DNA of 64,000 bases from Aeromicrobium sp. 9AM (GCF_902506105.1 NZ_LR733304.1:248001-312000); one strand, 5' to 3'. Counted from the first letter of the stretch, positions 49,423 through 58,307 are shown. Notes: generated by a model not told the origin, from the sequence alone. A program made the numbers and translations.

Positions 49423-49803
49423 CTACGTCGGGGGAGTCTGCGCCGCCCCTTGAGCCTTGGGGCCCTCGAGCCACTCGGTGATGAAGGTCTCGCTCGCGTG
49501 GATGTGGGTCGCGATGTAGCGCTCCGGCCCGACGACCTCGAACTTGTGCGGCGTCAGCTTCGGCACGACGAGGACCTGGCCGGCGACGCCGATGAGCTGC
49601 TCGCCGGCGACCGTGAACAGTGCCTTGCCACCGCGGATCACGAACGTCTCGGCGTACGGGTGCTGGTGCAGGTCAGGCCCGTCGCCGTCGACGTCGCTGT
49701 CCTCGAAGATCAGGGAGACGCCGGCCCCGTAGGCTGCGCCTTCGATGTTGTCCAGGATGCGCCCGTCCGGTCGGGTCGTTCCCGTGGTGTGGATGACATG
49801 CAT
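49423..49803 (-). CDS. single-domain cupin protein
   Basis: 126-aa beta-barrel protein. The metal-type pattern is LHQHPYAETFVIRGGKALFTVAGE (His-x-His and Glu), followed by VVPKLTPHKFEVVG. It probably binds a metal, and its role (dioxygenase, isomerase or sensor) is not evident. TAGCGT (49815-49810 on this strand) ends 6 bases before ATG 49803, a leaderless pattern. It is divergent from the MMPL exporter operon and downstream of it lies the antiporter gene. Confidence 0.82.
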   Translation of the reverse strand: MHVIHTTGTTRPDGRILDNIEGAAYGAGVSLIFEDSDVDGDGPDLHQHPYAETFVIRGGKALFTVAGEQLIGVAGQVLVVPKLTPHKFEVVGPERYIATHIHASETFITEWLEGPKAQGAAQTPPT

Positions 49804-49998
49804 GTCGCCACGCTATGCCGAAGTCGCCGGTCCGTGAAGGCCTGTCTGCTGCCGCGGGCGTAGTACCGCTCTCGTGTACTGCCCACGCAGTAGTCGAGAC
49901 TGTCGGCGCACGGAGGACGCGCCGACCCCGCCCGGTTCGAGAGTGTGGGGACACTGCCGCGGGACTCCTTTCGCGGCCCGTCTCGGAGGGTTCCTCGC
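49804..49998. promoter_or_regulatory. divergent region between cupin and MMPL genes
   Basis: This 195-base gap contains the cupin -10 hexamer at its left end and an inverted repeat AGTAC-N9-GTACT at 49862-49880. The repeat could be a site for the NarL-type regulator encoded further right. GGAGGG at 49985-49990 is the MMPL ribosome site. Nothing else stands out. Confidence 0.4.
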
Positions 49999-52197
49999 AT
50001 GGCCGCATTCGCCCGATGGTGCTTCAACCATCGCCTGACCGTCATCGGCTTCTGGGTCGCGTTGCTGATCGCGATCAGTGGCGCCTCGATGGCCGCCGGC
50101 ACCAGCTACTCCAACGCGTTCGACCTGCCCGGCACCGAGTCGACCAAGGCGCTCGACCTGTTGCAGAAGTCGTTGCCGGAGTCCGCCGGCGACGCCGACC
50201 AGATCGTGTTGCACGTCGACGAGGGCAGGATGACCGATCCAGCGGTCGAGAAGCGCGTCGACGCGATGCTCAAGGAGGTCGGCACGCTCCACTCCGTCGT
50301 GGGCGTCACCAGTCCGTACGACGAGGCCGGTGCGACACAGGTCAGTGAGGACGGTCGCACGGCGTACGCCACGGTGCAGTTCGACAAGCAGGCCGACGAG
50401 CTCACCCTCAAGGACATCGAGGCCGTCATCGACACGGCCCAGGACGCCCGTGGCGACGGCCTGCAGGTCGAGCTGAGCGGGCAGGCGATCGACACCGCGA
50501 CCCAGGCGGGTCCCGGCAACACCGAGCTGATCGGCATCGCTGCCGCCGCCGTGATCCTGTTCATCGCGTTCGGCTCGCTGCTCGGCATGGTCCTGCCGCT
50601 GGTCGTCGCGATCGCCGGCGTCGGCGGTGGCCTGATGTCGATCTCCCTGCTGTCGCACGCCATCAGCCTGAACGACGTGACGCCGACCTTGGCCGCCCTG
50701 ATCGGGCTCGGCGTGGGCATCGACTACGCCCTGTTCATCGTGACGCGCTACCGCACCGGGCTGAAGTCGGGCCTGGAGCCCGAGGAAGCCGCGATCAAGG
50801 CGCTCAACACCTCGGGACGCTCGGTCCTGTTCGCCGGCGGCACGGTCGTGATCGCGCTCCTCGGCCTGCTGGTGCTCAACGTCAACTTCCTCTCCGGCAT
50901 GGGCATCGGTGCGGCCGTGACGGTGCTGTGGACCGTCGCGGCGGCACTGACCCTGACGCCGGCGTTCCTCGGGCTGTTCGGCAAGCGTCTGCTGTCGAGG
51001 CGGCAGCGCAAGATGCTCGAGACCGAGGGCCCGCAGCTCGAGACCGTGGGCATCTGGGCTCGCTGGGCGCGATTCGTCGCCCGCCGCAGGACCCTCACGG
51101 CGGCGGTCGCCCTGGGCCTGATCGCGCTGCTCGCGATCCCGTTCTTCTCGCTGCGCCTCGGCTCCGCGGACGCCGGCAACAATCCCGCGGACACGACGAC
51201 CCGCAAGGCGTACGACCTGCTGGCCGACGGCTTCGGGCCGGGCTTCAACGGGCCGTTGCAGCTCGTCGCCGAGCTCAAGTCACCCGGAGACCAACAGGCA
51301 CTGACGGCTCTGGTGTCCGACGTCGCGGCAACGCCCGGTGTCGCAGCTGCCACGGCGCTGCCGATGAAGCCCGACGCCACGGTCGGCATCGTCCAGGTCG
51401 TGCCGAAGAGCGCGCCGCAGGACGAGGCGACGACCAAGCTGATCGACCACCTGCGCGACGACGTCATACCGGCGGCCGAGAAGGGCAGCACGCTCCAGAC
51501 GTACGTCGGTGGCAACACCGCGATCTTCGGCGACTTCGCCGACGTGCTCACAGGCAAGCTGCCGCTGTTCCTCGGGGTGATCGTCGCGCTGGGCTGCGTC
51601 CTCCTGATGCTCGCCTTCCGCAGCATCGTCGTGCCGCTGACCGCGGCGCTGATGAACCTGTTCGCGGCAGCAGCTGCGTTCGGAGTCCTCGTCGCGGTGT
51701 TCCAGTGGGGCTGGGCGGGTGACCTGCTGAGCATCGGCAAGGAAGGACCCGTCGAGTCCTTCCTGCCGGTCATCATGCTGGCGATCCTGTTCGGGCTGTC
51801 GATGGACTACCAGGTCTTCCTGGTCAGCCGTATGCACGAGGAATGGACCCACACCAAGGACAACCGCCGGGCTGTGGTGGTGGGTCAGGCCGAGACCGGG
51901 CGGGTCATCACCGCCGCCGCACTCATCATGATCTGCGTGTTCGTCGCCTTCGTGTTCGAGGGCGAACGGGTCATCGCCGAGTTCGGGATAGGCCTGGCGG
52001 CGGCCGTCGCGGTGGACGCGTTCATCCTGCGCATGCTGCTCGTGCCCGCGATGATGCACTGGTTCGGCGCCGCCAACTGGTGGCTCCCCTCGTGGATCGA
52101 CCGGCGGCTGCCGCACCTGTCGGTCGAGCCGATGGAGGAGGCGCCGGTGGCCGAGATCGCCGAGCTCGATGACGTCGACCAGCCTGTGAGGGCATGA
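49999..52197 (+). CDS. MMPL/RND-type transporter
   Basis: 732-aa inner-membrane exporter of lipids or drugs in the MmpL (YdfJ) family. There are two halves, each with one helix, a large outside loop and five helices. First half: RWCFNHRLTVIGFWVALLIAISG, then GLGVGIDYALFIVTRYRTGLKSG. Second half: LFGLSMDYQVFLVSRMHEEW. The two G-x-x-x-D-Y segments provide the proton-relay residues. ATG 49999 has GGAGGG 8 bases upstream. It is followed by a sensor kinase and response regulator, so its expression probably answers to membrane or drug stress. Confidence 0.9.
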   Translation: MAAFARWCFNHRLTVIGFWVALLIAISGASMAAGTSYSNAFDLPGTESTKALDLLQKSLPESAGDADQIVLHVDEGRMTDPAVEKRVDAMLKEVGTLHSVVGVTSPYDEAGATQVSEDGRTAYATVQFDKQADELTLKDIEAVIDTAQDARGDGLQVELSGQAIDTATQAGPGNTELIGIAAAAVILFIAFGSLLGMVLPLVVAIAGVGGGLMSISLLSHAISLNDVTPTLAALIGLGVGIDYALFIVTRYRTGLKSGLEPEEAAIKALNTSGRSVLFAGGTVVIALLGLLVLNVNFLSGMGIGAAVTVLWTVAAALTLTPAFLGLFGKRLLSRRQRKMLETEGPQLETVGIWARWARFVARRRTLTAAVALGLIALLAIPFFSLRLGSADAGNNPADTTTRKAYDLLADGFGPGFNGPLQLVAELKSPGDQQALTALVSDVAATPGVAAATALPMKPDATVGIVQVVPKSAPQDEATTKLIDHLRDDVIPAAEKGSTLQTYVGGNTAIFGDFADVLTGKLPLFLGVIVALGCVLLMLAFRSIVVPLTAALMNLFAAAAAFGVLVAVFQWGWAGDLLSIGKEGPVESFLPVIMLAILFGLSMDYQVFLVSRMHEEWTHTKDNRRAVVVGQAETGRVITAAALIMICVFVAFVFEGERVIAEFGIGLAAAVAVDAFILRMLLVPAMMHWFGAANWWLPSWIDRRLPHLSVEPMEEAPVAEIAELDDVDQPVRA

Positions 52198-52209
52198 CAG
52201 GCTGAGCTC

Positions 52210-53370
52210 GTGAAGCTGAAGGAAGAGCTGGTCGAGAAGGCACGGTGTCATCCCCTCGTGGCTGACGCCGTGCTGGCTCTCGTGCTGTTCGTGCTCGCGG
52301 TGTTCGTCCCCAACGACCACGTGACTCCGTCCACCGGGCCGTGGACCGTGTACGCGGTCGAGGCCGTGGTGTTCCTGGCGTTGGTCTTTCGTCGTCGCCG
52401 CCCGATCCCGGTCTTCCTCATCGTGGTCGTGGGCGCGGCGGTGGTGATCTCGATGCAGGAGGGCAAGTCGCTGGTCCTCACGGCGGCATTCCTCTCGATC
52501 TGCACCGTCGCCTACTACGCCGCCGATCGCCGGACCATCCTCATGGCGTGGCTGAGCAGCGGCCTGATCCTGGGTGCCGGCTCGGCGATCGGGATCGGGT
52601 CCGTCATCAGGTTCGAGAACGTCTCGGCGTTCGCCTGGAGCGGGTTCGCCGCGGCCATGGGTGCCGCCGTGCGGTCGCGCCAGGAGTGGTTCGCCGAGGT
52701 GGAGCAGCGGGCGATCCGTGCCGAGGAGACGCGCGAGGAGGAGGCTCACCGACGTGTCGTCGCCGAGCGGTTGCGCATCGCCCGGGAGCTCCATGACGTC
52801 GTCGCCCACCACATCGCCGTGGTCCACGTGCAGGCCGGCGTCGCCGACCACCTGCTCGACACCAAGCCCGCCGAGGCACACGAGGCCATCGCGCACATCC
52901 GCCGGGCCAGCGGGTCGGTGCTCGACGAGCTGGGCGGGCTGCTTGACGTGCTCCGGCAGCCCGATGAGCCCATCACGCCGACGGCCCCGGCGCCCGGCCT
53001 CAGTGGACTCACCTCGCTGATCGACTCGTTCTCGGCGTCGGGCCTGACGGTCGACGTGAAGGCCAACGGTGTGCCCGATGCCATACCGCCGGCCGTCGAG
53101 CTCGTCGCCTACCGCCTCGTCCAGGAGGGGCTCACCAACGCCCACAAGCACGGCACGGGCACCGCCACGCTGGACTTCACCTTCGAGCCCGGCGCACTTC
53201 GCATCGACATCGCCAACCCGTGCCCCGGTGTCGGCTCGCTCGCCGGCGCGGGCCACGGACTGGTCGGCATGCACGAGCGGGCCAAGGCCGTTGGCGGCAC
53301 GGTCAGGACGCACAACGACGGTGATGCCTGGCGCGTCGCCGCCCGACTCCCGTTCGAGCCGGCCGTATGA
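52210..53370 (+). CDS. sensor histidine kinase, NarL/DesK type
   Basis: 386-aa membrane sensor. Five or so N-terminal helices (~15-150) come without a large outside loop. A HisKA_3 region follows with the phospho-accepting His195 in LRIARELHDVVAHHIAVVHVQAG. The HATPase_c domain has LVQEGLTNAHKHG (N box) and AGHGLVGMHERAKAVGG (G box). GTG 52210 lies 12 bases after the MMPL stop and its own stop overlaps the response regulator start by 4 bases. Lack of an outside domain suggests it senses the membrane itself. Confidence 0.9.
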   Translation: MKLKEELVEKARCHPLVADAVLALVLFVLAVFVPNDHVTPSTGPWTVYAVEAVVFLALVFRRRRPIPVFLIVVVGAAVVISMQEGKSLVLTAAFLSICTVAYYAADRRTILMAWLSSGLILGAGSAIGIGSVIRFENVSAFAWSGFAAAMGAAVRSRQEWFAEVEQRAIRAEETREEEAHRRVVAERLRIARELHDVVAHHIAVVHVQAGVADHLLDTKPAEAHEAIAHIRRASGSVLDELGGLLDVLRQPDEPITPTAPAPGLSGLTSLIDSFSASGLTVDVKANGVPDAIPPAVELVAYRLVQEGLTNAHKHGTGTATLDFTFEPGALRIDIANPCPGVGSLAGAGHGLVGMHERAKAVGGTVRTHNDGDAWRVAARLPFEPAV

Positions 53371-54041
53371 CGATCCGCGTGCTGCTGGCCGACGACCAGG
53401 CCTTGATCCGCAGCGGGTTCCGCGTCCTCATCGAGTCCGACCCCGAGCTCGAGGTCGTGGGTGAGGCGGCCAACGGCAAGGAAGCCGTCGAGCTCGCGCG
53501 CAGCACGAGGGCGGACGTCGTCGTGATGGACGTACGCATGCCCGTGATGGACGGCCTCGAGGCGACGCGGGCGATCTGCGCCGACGACGACCTCGCCGGC
53601 GTCAAGGTGCTCGTCGTGACGACGTTCGAGACCGACGACTACCTGCTCGAGGCGTTGCGGGCCGGCGCGAGCGGGTTCGTCGGCAAGGGTGTGGAGACGG
53701 AGGAGCTGCTCGGCGCCATCCGTACGGTCGCCGTCGGGGACTCCCTGCTGTCGGCGCGAGCGACCCGGAGCCTGATCACGAACTTCCTCGCCCAGCCTGC
53801 CGGCCGCCCCGTTGCGACCCCGGCCGAGCTCGAGGTCCTGACGCGTCGCGAGCGCGAGGTCGTGAGCCTCGTGGCCCAGGGACTGTCCAACGACGAGATC
53901 GCCGAGCAGCTGTTCGTCAGCCCGCTGACCGCCAAGACCCACGTCAACCGGGCGATGATCAAGCTCGACGCCCGCGACCGGGCCCAGCTCGTGGTCGTGG
54001 CCTACCAGTCCGGCCTGGTCAGCGCGGACCCCCCGGGCTGA
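53367..54041 (+). CDS. NarL-family response regulator
   Basis: 224-aa partner of the preceding kinase. The receiver domain has RVLLADDQALIRSGF (acidic pair Asp9-Asp10), the phospho-site Asp55 in VVVMDVRMPVMDGLEATR and VLVVTTFETDDYLLEALRAGASGFVGKG (Thr/Lys switch residues). A LuxR-type helix-turn-helix closes the protein, LTRREREVVSLVAQGLSNDEIAEQLFVSPLTAKTHVNRAMIKL. It overlaps the kinase gene by 4 bases. Its likely target is the MMPL promoter region. Confidence 0.92.
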   Translation: MTIRVLLADDQALIRSGFRVLIESDPELEVVGEAANGKEAVELARSTRADVVVMDVRMPVMDGLEATRAICADDDLAGVKVLVVTTFETDDYLLEALRAGASGFVGKGVETEELLGAIRTVAVGDSLLSARATRSLITNFLAQPAGRPVATPAELEVLTRREREVVSLVAQGLSNDEIAEQLFVSPLTAKTHVNRAMIKLDARDRAQLVVVAYQSGLVSADPPG

Positions 54042-54055
54042 GCGAGACTGGACGC

Positions 54056-54907
54056 ATGATCATCGACGGTGGCCTGTCCAACGCGCTCGAGGCCCGCGGC
54101 CACGACCTGTCGTCGGAGCTCTGGACCGCCGAGCTGCTGCGCGACCAGCCCCAGGAGATCGCCGCGGTCCATCGGGCGTACTTCGAGGCGGGCGCCGAGG
54201 TCGCGACGACGGCGAGCTACCAGGCAAGCGTCTCGGGGTTCGAGCAGGCCGGGATGACCACCGCCGAGGCCGAGGCGCTCATCCGGCTCAGCGTCGCGAT
54301 CGCCCGCGACGTACGCGACGAGGGCCCGGGACGCCTGGTCGCCGCATCGGTCGGACCCTACGGCGCGGTGCTCGCCGACGGCTCGGAGTACACCGGGCGC
54401 TACGGCCTCACCGCGACGCAGCTGTACGACTTCCACCGCCCGCGGCTCGAGCTGCTCGCATCCGAGGAGCCGGACCTGTTCGCGGTCGAGACGATCCCCG
54501 ACATCGACGAGGCGACGGTGCTCGCCGGGCTGCTCGACGAGATCGGCATACCGGCGTGGCTGTCGTACACGATCGACGGCGAGCAGACCCGCGCCGGCCA
54601 GCCGCTGTCGGACGCGTTCGCCGTGGTGGCCGGCACCGACGCGGTGATCGCGACCGGAGTCAACTGCTGCGCGCCCGCCGACGTGCTCGCCGCGGTCCGC
54701 ACCGCGCACGACGTCACGGGCAAGCCCGGTGTCGCCTACCCCAACAGCGGCCAGGTCTGGGACAGCGCCACCCACACGTGGCACGGCGACTCGTCATATG
54801 ACCTGAGCCTCGTGCCGGGCTGGCTCGACGCCGGTGTGACGTACGTCGGAGGGTGCTGCCGCATCGGGCCGGACGACATCGCCGCCCTGGCCGCGAGCGT
54901 GGCCTGA
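54056..54907 (+). CDS. mmuM: homocysteine S-methyltransferase
   Basis: 283-aa zinc enzyme using S-methylmethionine (or SAM) to methylate homocysteine to methionine. The zinc ligands are Cys204 in ATGVNCCAPADV and Cys267-Cys268 in YVGGCCRIGP. The N-terminus IIDGGLSNALEARGHDLSSELWTAELL and the block ASYQASVSGFEQAGM match the MmuM family. It starts 14 bases after the response regulator stop and may be read through, though the function is separate. No mmuP permease is beside it. Confidence 0.9.
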   Translation: MIIDGGLSNALEARGHDLSSELWTAELLRDQPQEIAAVHRAYFEAGAEVATTASYQASVSGFEQAGMTTAEAEALIRLSVAIARDVRDEGPGRLVAASVGPYGAVLADGSEYTGRYGLTATQLYDFHRPRLELLASEEPDLFAVETIPDIDEATVLAGLLDEIGIPAWLSYTIDGEQTRAGQPLSDAFAVVAGTDAVIATGVNCCAPADVLAAVRTAHDVTGKPGVAYPNSGQVWDSATHTWHGDSSYDLSLVPGWLDAGVTYVGGCCRIGPDDIAALAASVA

Positions 54908-54950
54908 CGAGGGATCGCCGTCCCACCCGACCTGTGGTCAGATGGAACAC

Positions 54951-55358
54951 ATGACGAGCCGCATCTCGCACACGACGGTCGACTGTCACGACGCGCATGC
55001 CCAGTCGGTGTGGTGGGCCCAGGTGCTCGGCATGCAGCAGGATCCGCGCGACCCCAACGAACCGGGCCACGAGGAGTGCATGATCTTCTCCCGTGACGGC
55101 CGGACGCGGCTGCTGTTCATCGAGGTGCCGGACGAGAAGCAGGTCAAGAACCGCATCCACCTCGACCTTCGTCCCACCGACCTCACGCAGACGGAGGAGG
55201 TCGAGCGCGTCATCGCGCTCGGGGCGACCGTGGTCGCCGACCTGCGTACGCCGCAGGGCCTCGGCTGGGTCGTGCTCGCCGATCCCGAGGGCAACGAGTT
55301 CTGCATCCTGCGCAGCGATCTCGAGATCCCGGACTACCACTCGCACCTCATCACCTGA
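54951..55358 (+). CDS. VOC-superfamily (glyoxalase-like) protein
   Basis: 135-aa protein with two beta-alpha-beta-beta-beta modules: ISHTTVDCHDAHAQSVWWAQVLGM at the start and NRIHLDLRPTDLTQTEEVERVIALGATVVADLR in the second half, ending WVVLADPEGNEFCILRSD. This is the Glyoxalase_6-like type, with possible metal ligands His and Glu. The reaction is unknown. ATG 54951 is chosen, with ATG 54942 also possible. Its TGA shares one base with the amidohydrolase ATG (TGATG), so both are translated together. Confidence 0.83.
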   Translation: MTSRISHTTVDCHDAHAQSVWWAQVLGMQQDPRDPNEPGHEECMIFSRDGRTRLLFIEVPDEKQVKNRIHLDLRPTDLTQTEEVERVIALGATVVADLRTPQGLGWVVLADPEGNEFCILRSDLEIPDYHSHLIT

Positions 55359-56983
55359 TGGCGGAGCTGCTCCTCACCAACGCCCACGTCTACGGCGACG
55401 GCGTGTGGCGGCCGGACGCCGACTCGATCGCGATCCGCGACGGGATCATCGTGGGCGTCGGGACCAACGCCGACCTGACCGGGCTGGTGCCGGCGGCCGA
55501 GGTCGTCGACCTCGAGGGCGGCTGGGTGCTGCCCGGGTTCCAGGACGCCCACGTCCACCCGATCCAGGCCGGCCTCGAGATGAACGCCTGCAACCTGGCC
55601 GACGGCCACGAGGTCAGCGACTACGTCGACACCATCGCGGCGTACGCGCTCGCGCATCCAGAGGCTCCGTGGATCGTCGGTGGCGGCTGGTCGATGGACG
55701 CCTTCCCGGGCGGCGTCCCGACGGCTGCCGTGCTCGACCGGATAGTCGCTGACCGCCCGGTGTTCCTGCCCAACCGCGATCACCACAGCGCCTGGGTCAA
55801 CACCGTCGCTCTGGAGCTGGCCGGCATCACCGCGGACACGCCCGATCCCGAGGACGGCCGCATCGAGCGGGACGGGCGGGGCGAGGCGACCGGTGCCCTC
55901 CACGAGGGAGCGATGGCGCTGGTGAGCCGACTGGTCCCGCGACCGTCACCCGGCGAGATCGCCCGGGCGTTGCAGACGGCGCAGGCCCACCTCCACTCGA
56001 TGGGCATCACGGCCTGGCAGGACGCGCTCGTCGGCGAGGGGCTGGGGATGCCCGACTCGCTCGACACCTACCTCGCGGCGCAGCGTGACGGCTCGCTGAT
56101 CGCCGGAGTCGTCGGCGCGCTGTGGTGGGACCGGACCCGCGGCGAGGAGCAGATCGCCGACCTCGTCGAGCGTCGGGCCCGGGCAGCCGCCGCCGGTGTC
56201 GACGCGAGCAGCGTCAAGATCATGCAGGACGGCGTCTGCGAGACGTTCACGGCCGCGGTCGTCGAGCCCTATCTCGACCGGCACGGCCAGCCCACCGACA
56301 ACCACGGACTGTCGTTCATCGAGGCGGCCGACCTGGCGCGCTACGTCCAGCTGCTCGACGCCGAGGACTTCCAGGTCCACATCCATGCACTCGGTGACCG
56401 CGCCGTGCGCGACAGCCTCGATGCGATCGAGCACGCCATCGAGGTCAACGGCCGACGAGGCAATCGCCACCACCTCGCGCACATCCAGATCGTCCGTCCC
56501 GAGGACGTGCCGCGCTTCGCCGAGCTCGACGTCACGGCCAACGCCCAGCCGCTGTGGGCCTGCCTCGACGACCAGATGGCCGACCTGACCCTGCCGTTCC
56601 TGAGCGCCCCGGCGAGGGAACAGCAGTACGTCTTCAGGTCGTTGCTCGACGCCGGCGCCCGGCTCGCGTTCGGCAGCGACTGGCCGGTCTCGTCGCCGGA
56701 TCCGTTGCTGGGCATCCACGTCGCGGTCAACCGCGTGGCGTTCGGGGAGGACACCGAGCCGCTCCTGTCGGGCCAGCGACTCACGGTGGCCGAAGCGATC
56801 GATGCCTACACCCGCGGAAGTGCGTTCGTGAGCCGGCGTGACGCAGCCGGCGTGCTCGAGGTCGGCAACGTGGCGGATGTCGTGGTTCTCGACACGGACG
56901 TTCTCACCACCGATCCGGCCGCGATCGGAGCGGCGCAAGTGACCCGTACGTACGCCCGTGGGCGGCTCGTCCACGCGTTGTGA
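55358..56983 (+). CDS. YtcJ-like amidohydrolase
   Basis: 541-aa metal-dependent hydrolase of the amidohydrolase_3 group. The HxH metal site is in VLPGFQDAHVHPIQ (His65, His67). Other family blocks are NRDHHSAWVNTVAL, SVKIMQDGVCETFTAA (Lys), QVHIHALGDRAVRDSLDAIE and RLAFGSDWPVSSPDPLLGI (Asp). The C-terminus VADVVVLDTDVLTTDPAAIGAAQVTRTYARGRLVH is the composite beta-sandwich. It cleaves an amide or cyclic amide that cannot be named from sequence. It is coupled to the VOC gene, and a hairpin follows its stop. Confidence 0.88.
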   Translation: MAELLLTNAHVYGDGVWRPDADSIAIRDGIIVGVGTNADLTGLVPAAEVVDLEGGWVLPGFQDAHVHPIQAGLEMNACNLADGHEVSDYVDTIAAYALAHPEAPWIVGGGWSMDAFPGGVPTAAVLDRIVADRPVFLPNRDHHSAWVNTVALELAGITADTPDPEDGRIERDGRGEATGALHEGAMALVSRLVPRPSPGEIARALQTAQAHLHSMGITAWQDALVGEGLGMPDSLDTYLAAQRDGSLIAGVVGALWWDRTRGEEQIADLVERRARAAAAGVDASSVKIMQDGVCETFTAAVVEPYLDRHGQPTDNHGLSFIEAADLARYVQLLDAEDFQVHIHALGDRAVRDSLDAIEHAIEVNGRRGNRHHLAHIQIVRPEDVPRFAELDVTANAQPLWACLDDQMADLTLPFLSAPAREQQYVFRSLLDAGARLAFGSDWPVSSPDPLLGIHVAVNRVAFGEDTEPLLSGQRLTVAEAIDAYTRGSAFVSRRDAAGVLEVGNVADVVVLDTDVLTTDPAAIGAAQVTRTYARGRLVHAL

Positions 56984-56990
56984 CAGTCAC

Positions 56991-57023
56991 AATTCACCGG
57001 AATGGCTGTGATTCCGGGGAATT
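56991..57023 (+). terminator. hairpin after the amidohydrolase gene
   Basis: AATTCACCGGAAT (56991-57003) pairs with ATTCCGGGGAATT (57011-57023) with one mismatch and a 7-base loop. It starts 8 bases after the stop. A shorter perfect palindrome, TTGTGACAGTCACAA, sits over the stop codon itself. No T-run follows. Confidence 0.6.
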
Positions 57024-57311
57024 ATGCTAGTTGAGGCAACAAATTGTTCACGCTCACATTCTGCGTGCGGGTCACAGATCGACATGAAAATTTCTTGAGA
57101 GATTAACTTGACGGCGGAGTTGTTAGCGTTAACAATTCAACGCAGGGTTCACGTGGTCCACATCACACCGTGGTCGAGTGAACGCTAACAACGGGGCCGA
57201 ACCTCATCCCGAGGCCAAGCCCCAAGGACGTAAGCGGATGTCCGCCCGCGAGTGTCCTGGCTCTCCCGAAGTCGAGTGACTTGGGGTGTCCCATCCCAGA
57301 TGGAGGAAACA
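57024..57311 (+). promoter_or_regulatory. control region of the ytf/ara operon with three LacI-family operators
   Basis: This is most of a 328-base gene-free gap. A perfect 16-base operator lies at 57120-57135 (minus strand TTGTTAACGCTAACAA), with weaker copies at 57044-57059 (TTGTTCACGCTCACAT) and 57176-57191 (GAGTGAACGCTAACAA). TTGACG at 57108-57113 and TAACAA at 57130-57135 form a promoter with 16-base spacing, so the strong operator covers the -10 box. Spacing of 76 and 56 bases between operators would allow looping. The part from 57192 to the ribosome site is an untranslated leader with no clear structure. Confidence 0.75.
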
Positions 57312-58307
57312 GTGTTCAAGAAACTCATCACCGTGAGCGCGGGCGTAGTGCTCGCCAGCGGACTTGCAGCTTGTGGCGGCAGCAGCGATGGAGGGTCGGG
57401 TGGCTCGGGAGGCTCCGGCGACATCACCATGGGCTTCGCCCAGGTCGGCGCCGAGAGTGGCTGGCGTACCGCCAACACCAAGTCGATCCAGGCCTCGGCC
57501 AAGGACGCCGGCATCAAGCTCAAGTTCTCCGATGCGCAGCAGAAGCAGGAAAACCAGATCAAGGCGATCCGCTCCTACATCCAGCAGAAGGTGGACGTCA
57601 TCGCGTTCAGCCCCGTCGTCGAGACCGGCTGGGACACCGTGCTGCAGGAGGCCAAGCGCGCCAAGATCCCCGTGATCCTGACCGACCGCGCCGTCGACTC
57701 GAGCGACAAGTCGCTCTACAAGACGTTCCTCGGCTCCGACTTCGTGCTGGAAGGCAACAAGGCCGGCCAGTGGGTCGTCGACAACGCCGACGCCAACGAC
57801 GTCAACAAGGACGGCAAGATCAACGTCGTCGAGATCCAGGGCACGACCGGTGCCGCTCCCGCGATCGACCGCAAGAAGGGCTTCGAGGACAAGATCTCGG
57901 CAGACCCGAAGATCAAGGTCGTCGCGTCGCAGACGGGTGACTTCACCCGCGACGGTGGCAAGAAGGTCATGGAGGCGTTCCTCAAGTCCCAGAAGGACAT
58001 CGACGTCGTCTTCGCCCACAACGATGACGAGGGACTCGGCGCGATCGAGGCCATCGAGGCGGCCGGCAAGAAGCCGGGCGTCGACATCAAGATCGTCACG
58101 ATCGACGCTGTCAAGGACGGCATGACCGCGCTGTCCGAGGGCAAGATCAACTACATCGTCGAGTGCAACCCGCTCCTCGGCCCGCAGCTGATGGACCTGG
58201 CCAAGCAGGTCGTCGCAGGCGAGGACGTCCCGGCGCGCGTCGAGACGAAGGAAGGCGAGTTCGACCAGGAGCAGGCCAAGGCCGCTCTGCCGAACCGTCA
58301 GTACTGA
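57312..58307 (+). CDS. ytfQ: YtfQ-like sugar-binding lipoprotein
   Basis: 331-aa substrate-binding protein of a sugar ABC importer. A lipoprotein signal ends in LASGLAAC (Cys21 is the lipid site), then a Gly/Ser linker (22-37). The mature domain reads MGFAQVGAESGWRTANTKSI...FSDAQQKQENQIKAIRSYI, FSPVVETGWDTVLQEAKRAKIPVILTDRAVDSSDKSLYKTFLGSD, NVVEIQGTTGAAPAIDRKKGFE and QTGDFTRDGGKKVMEAF. These blocks match the galactofuranose-binding YtfQ. With araB downstream, L-arabinose, perhaps in furanose form, is also a likely ligand. GTG 57312 follows GGAGG by 5 bases. Confidence 0.9.
   Translation: MFKKLITVSAGVVLASGLAACGGSSDGGSGGSGGSGDITMGFAQVGAESGWRTANTKSIQASAKDAGIKLKFSDAQQKQENQIKAIRSYIQQKVDVIAFSPVVETGWDTVLQEAKRAKIPVILTDRAVDSSDKSLYKTFLGSDFVLEGNKAGQWVVDNADANDVNKDGKINVVEIQGTTGAAPAIDRKKGFEDKISADPKIKVVASQTGDFTRDGGKKVMEAFLKSQKDIDVVFAHNDDEGLGAIEAIEAAGKKPGVDIKIVTIDAVKDGMTALSEGKINYIVECNPLLGPQLMDLAKQVVAGEDVPARVETKEGEFDQEQAKAALPNRQY

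Noticed and set aside
56980..56994. CRP-type site TTGTGACAGTCACAA
   Set aside because: The half-sites TGTGA and TCACA are only 3 bases apart, whereas CRP sites have 6, and it lies on a stop codon more than 100 bases before the predicted promoter. Kept only as a palindrome.
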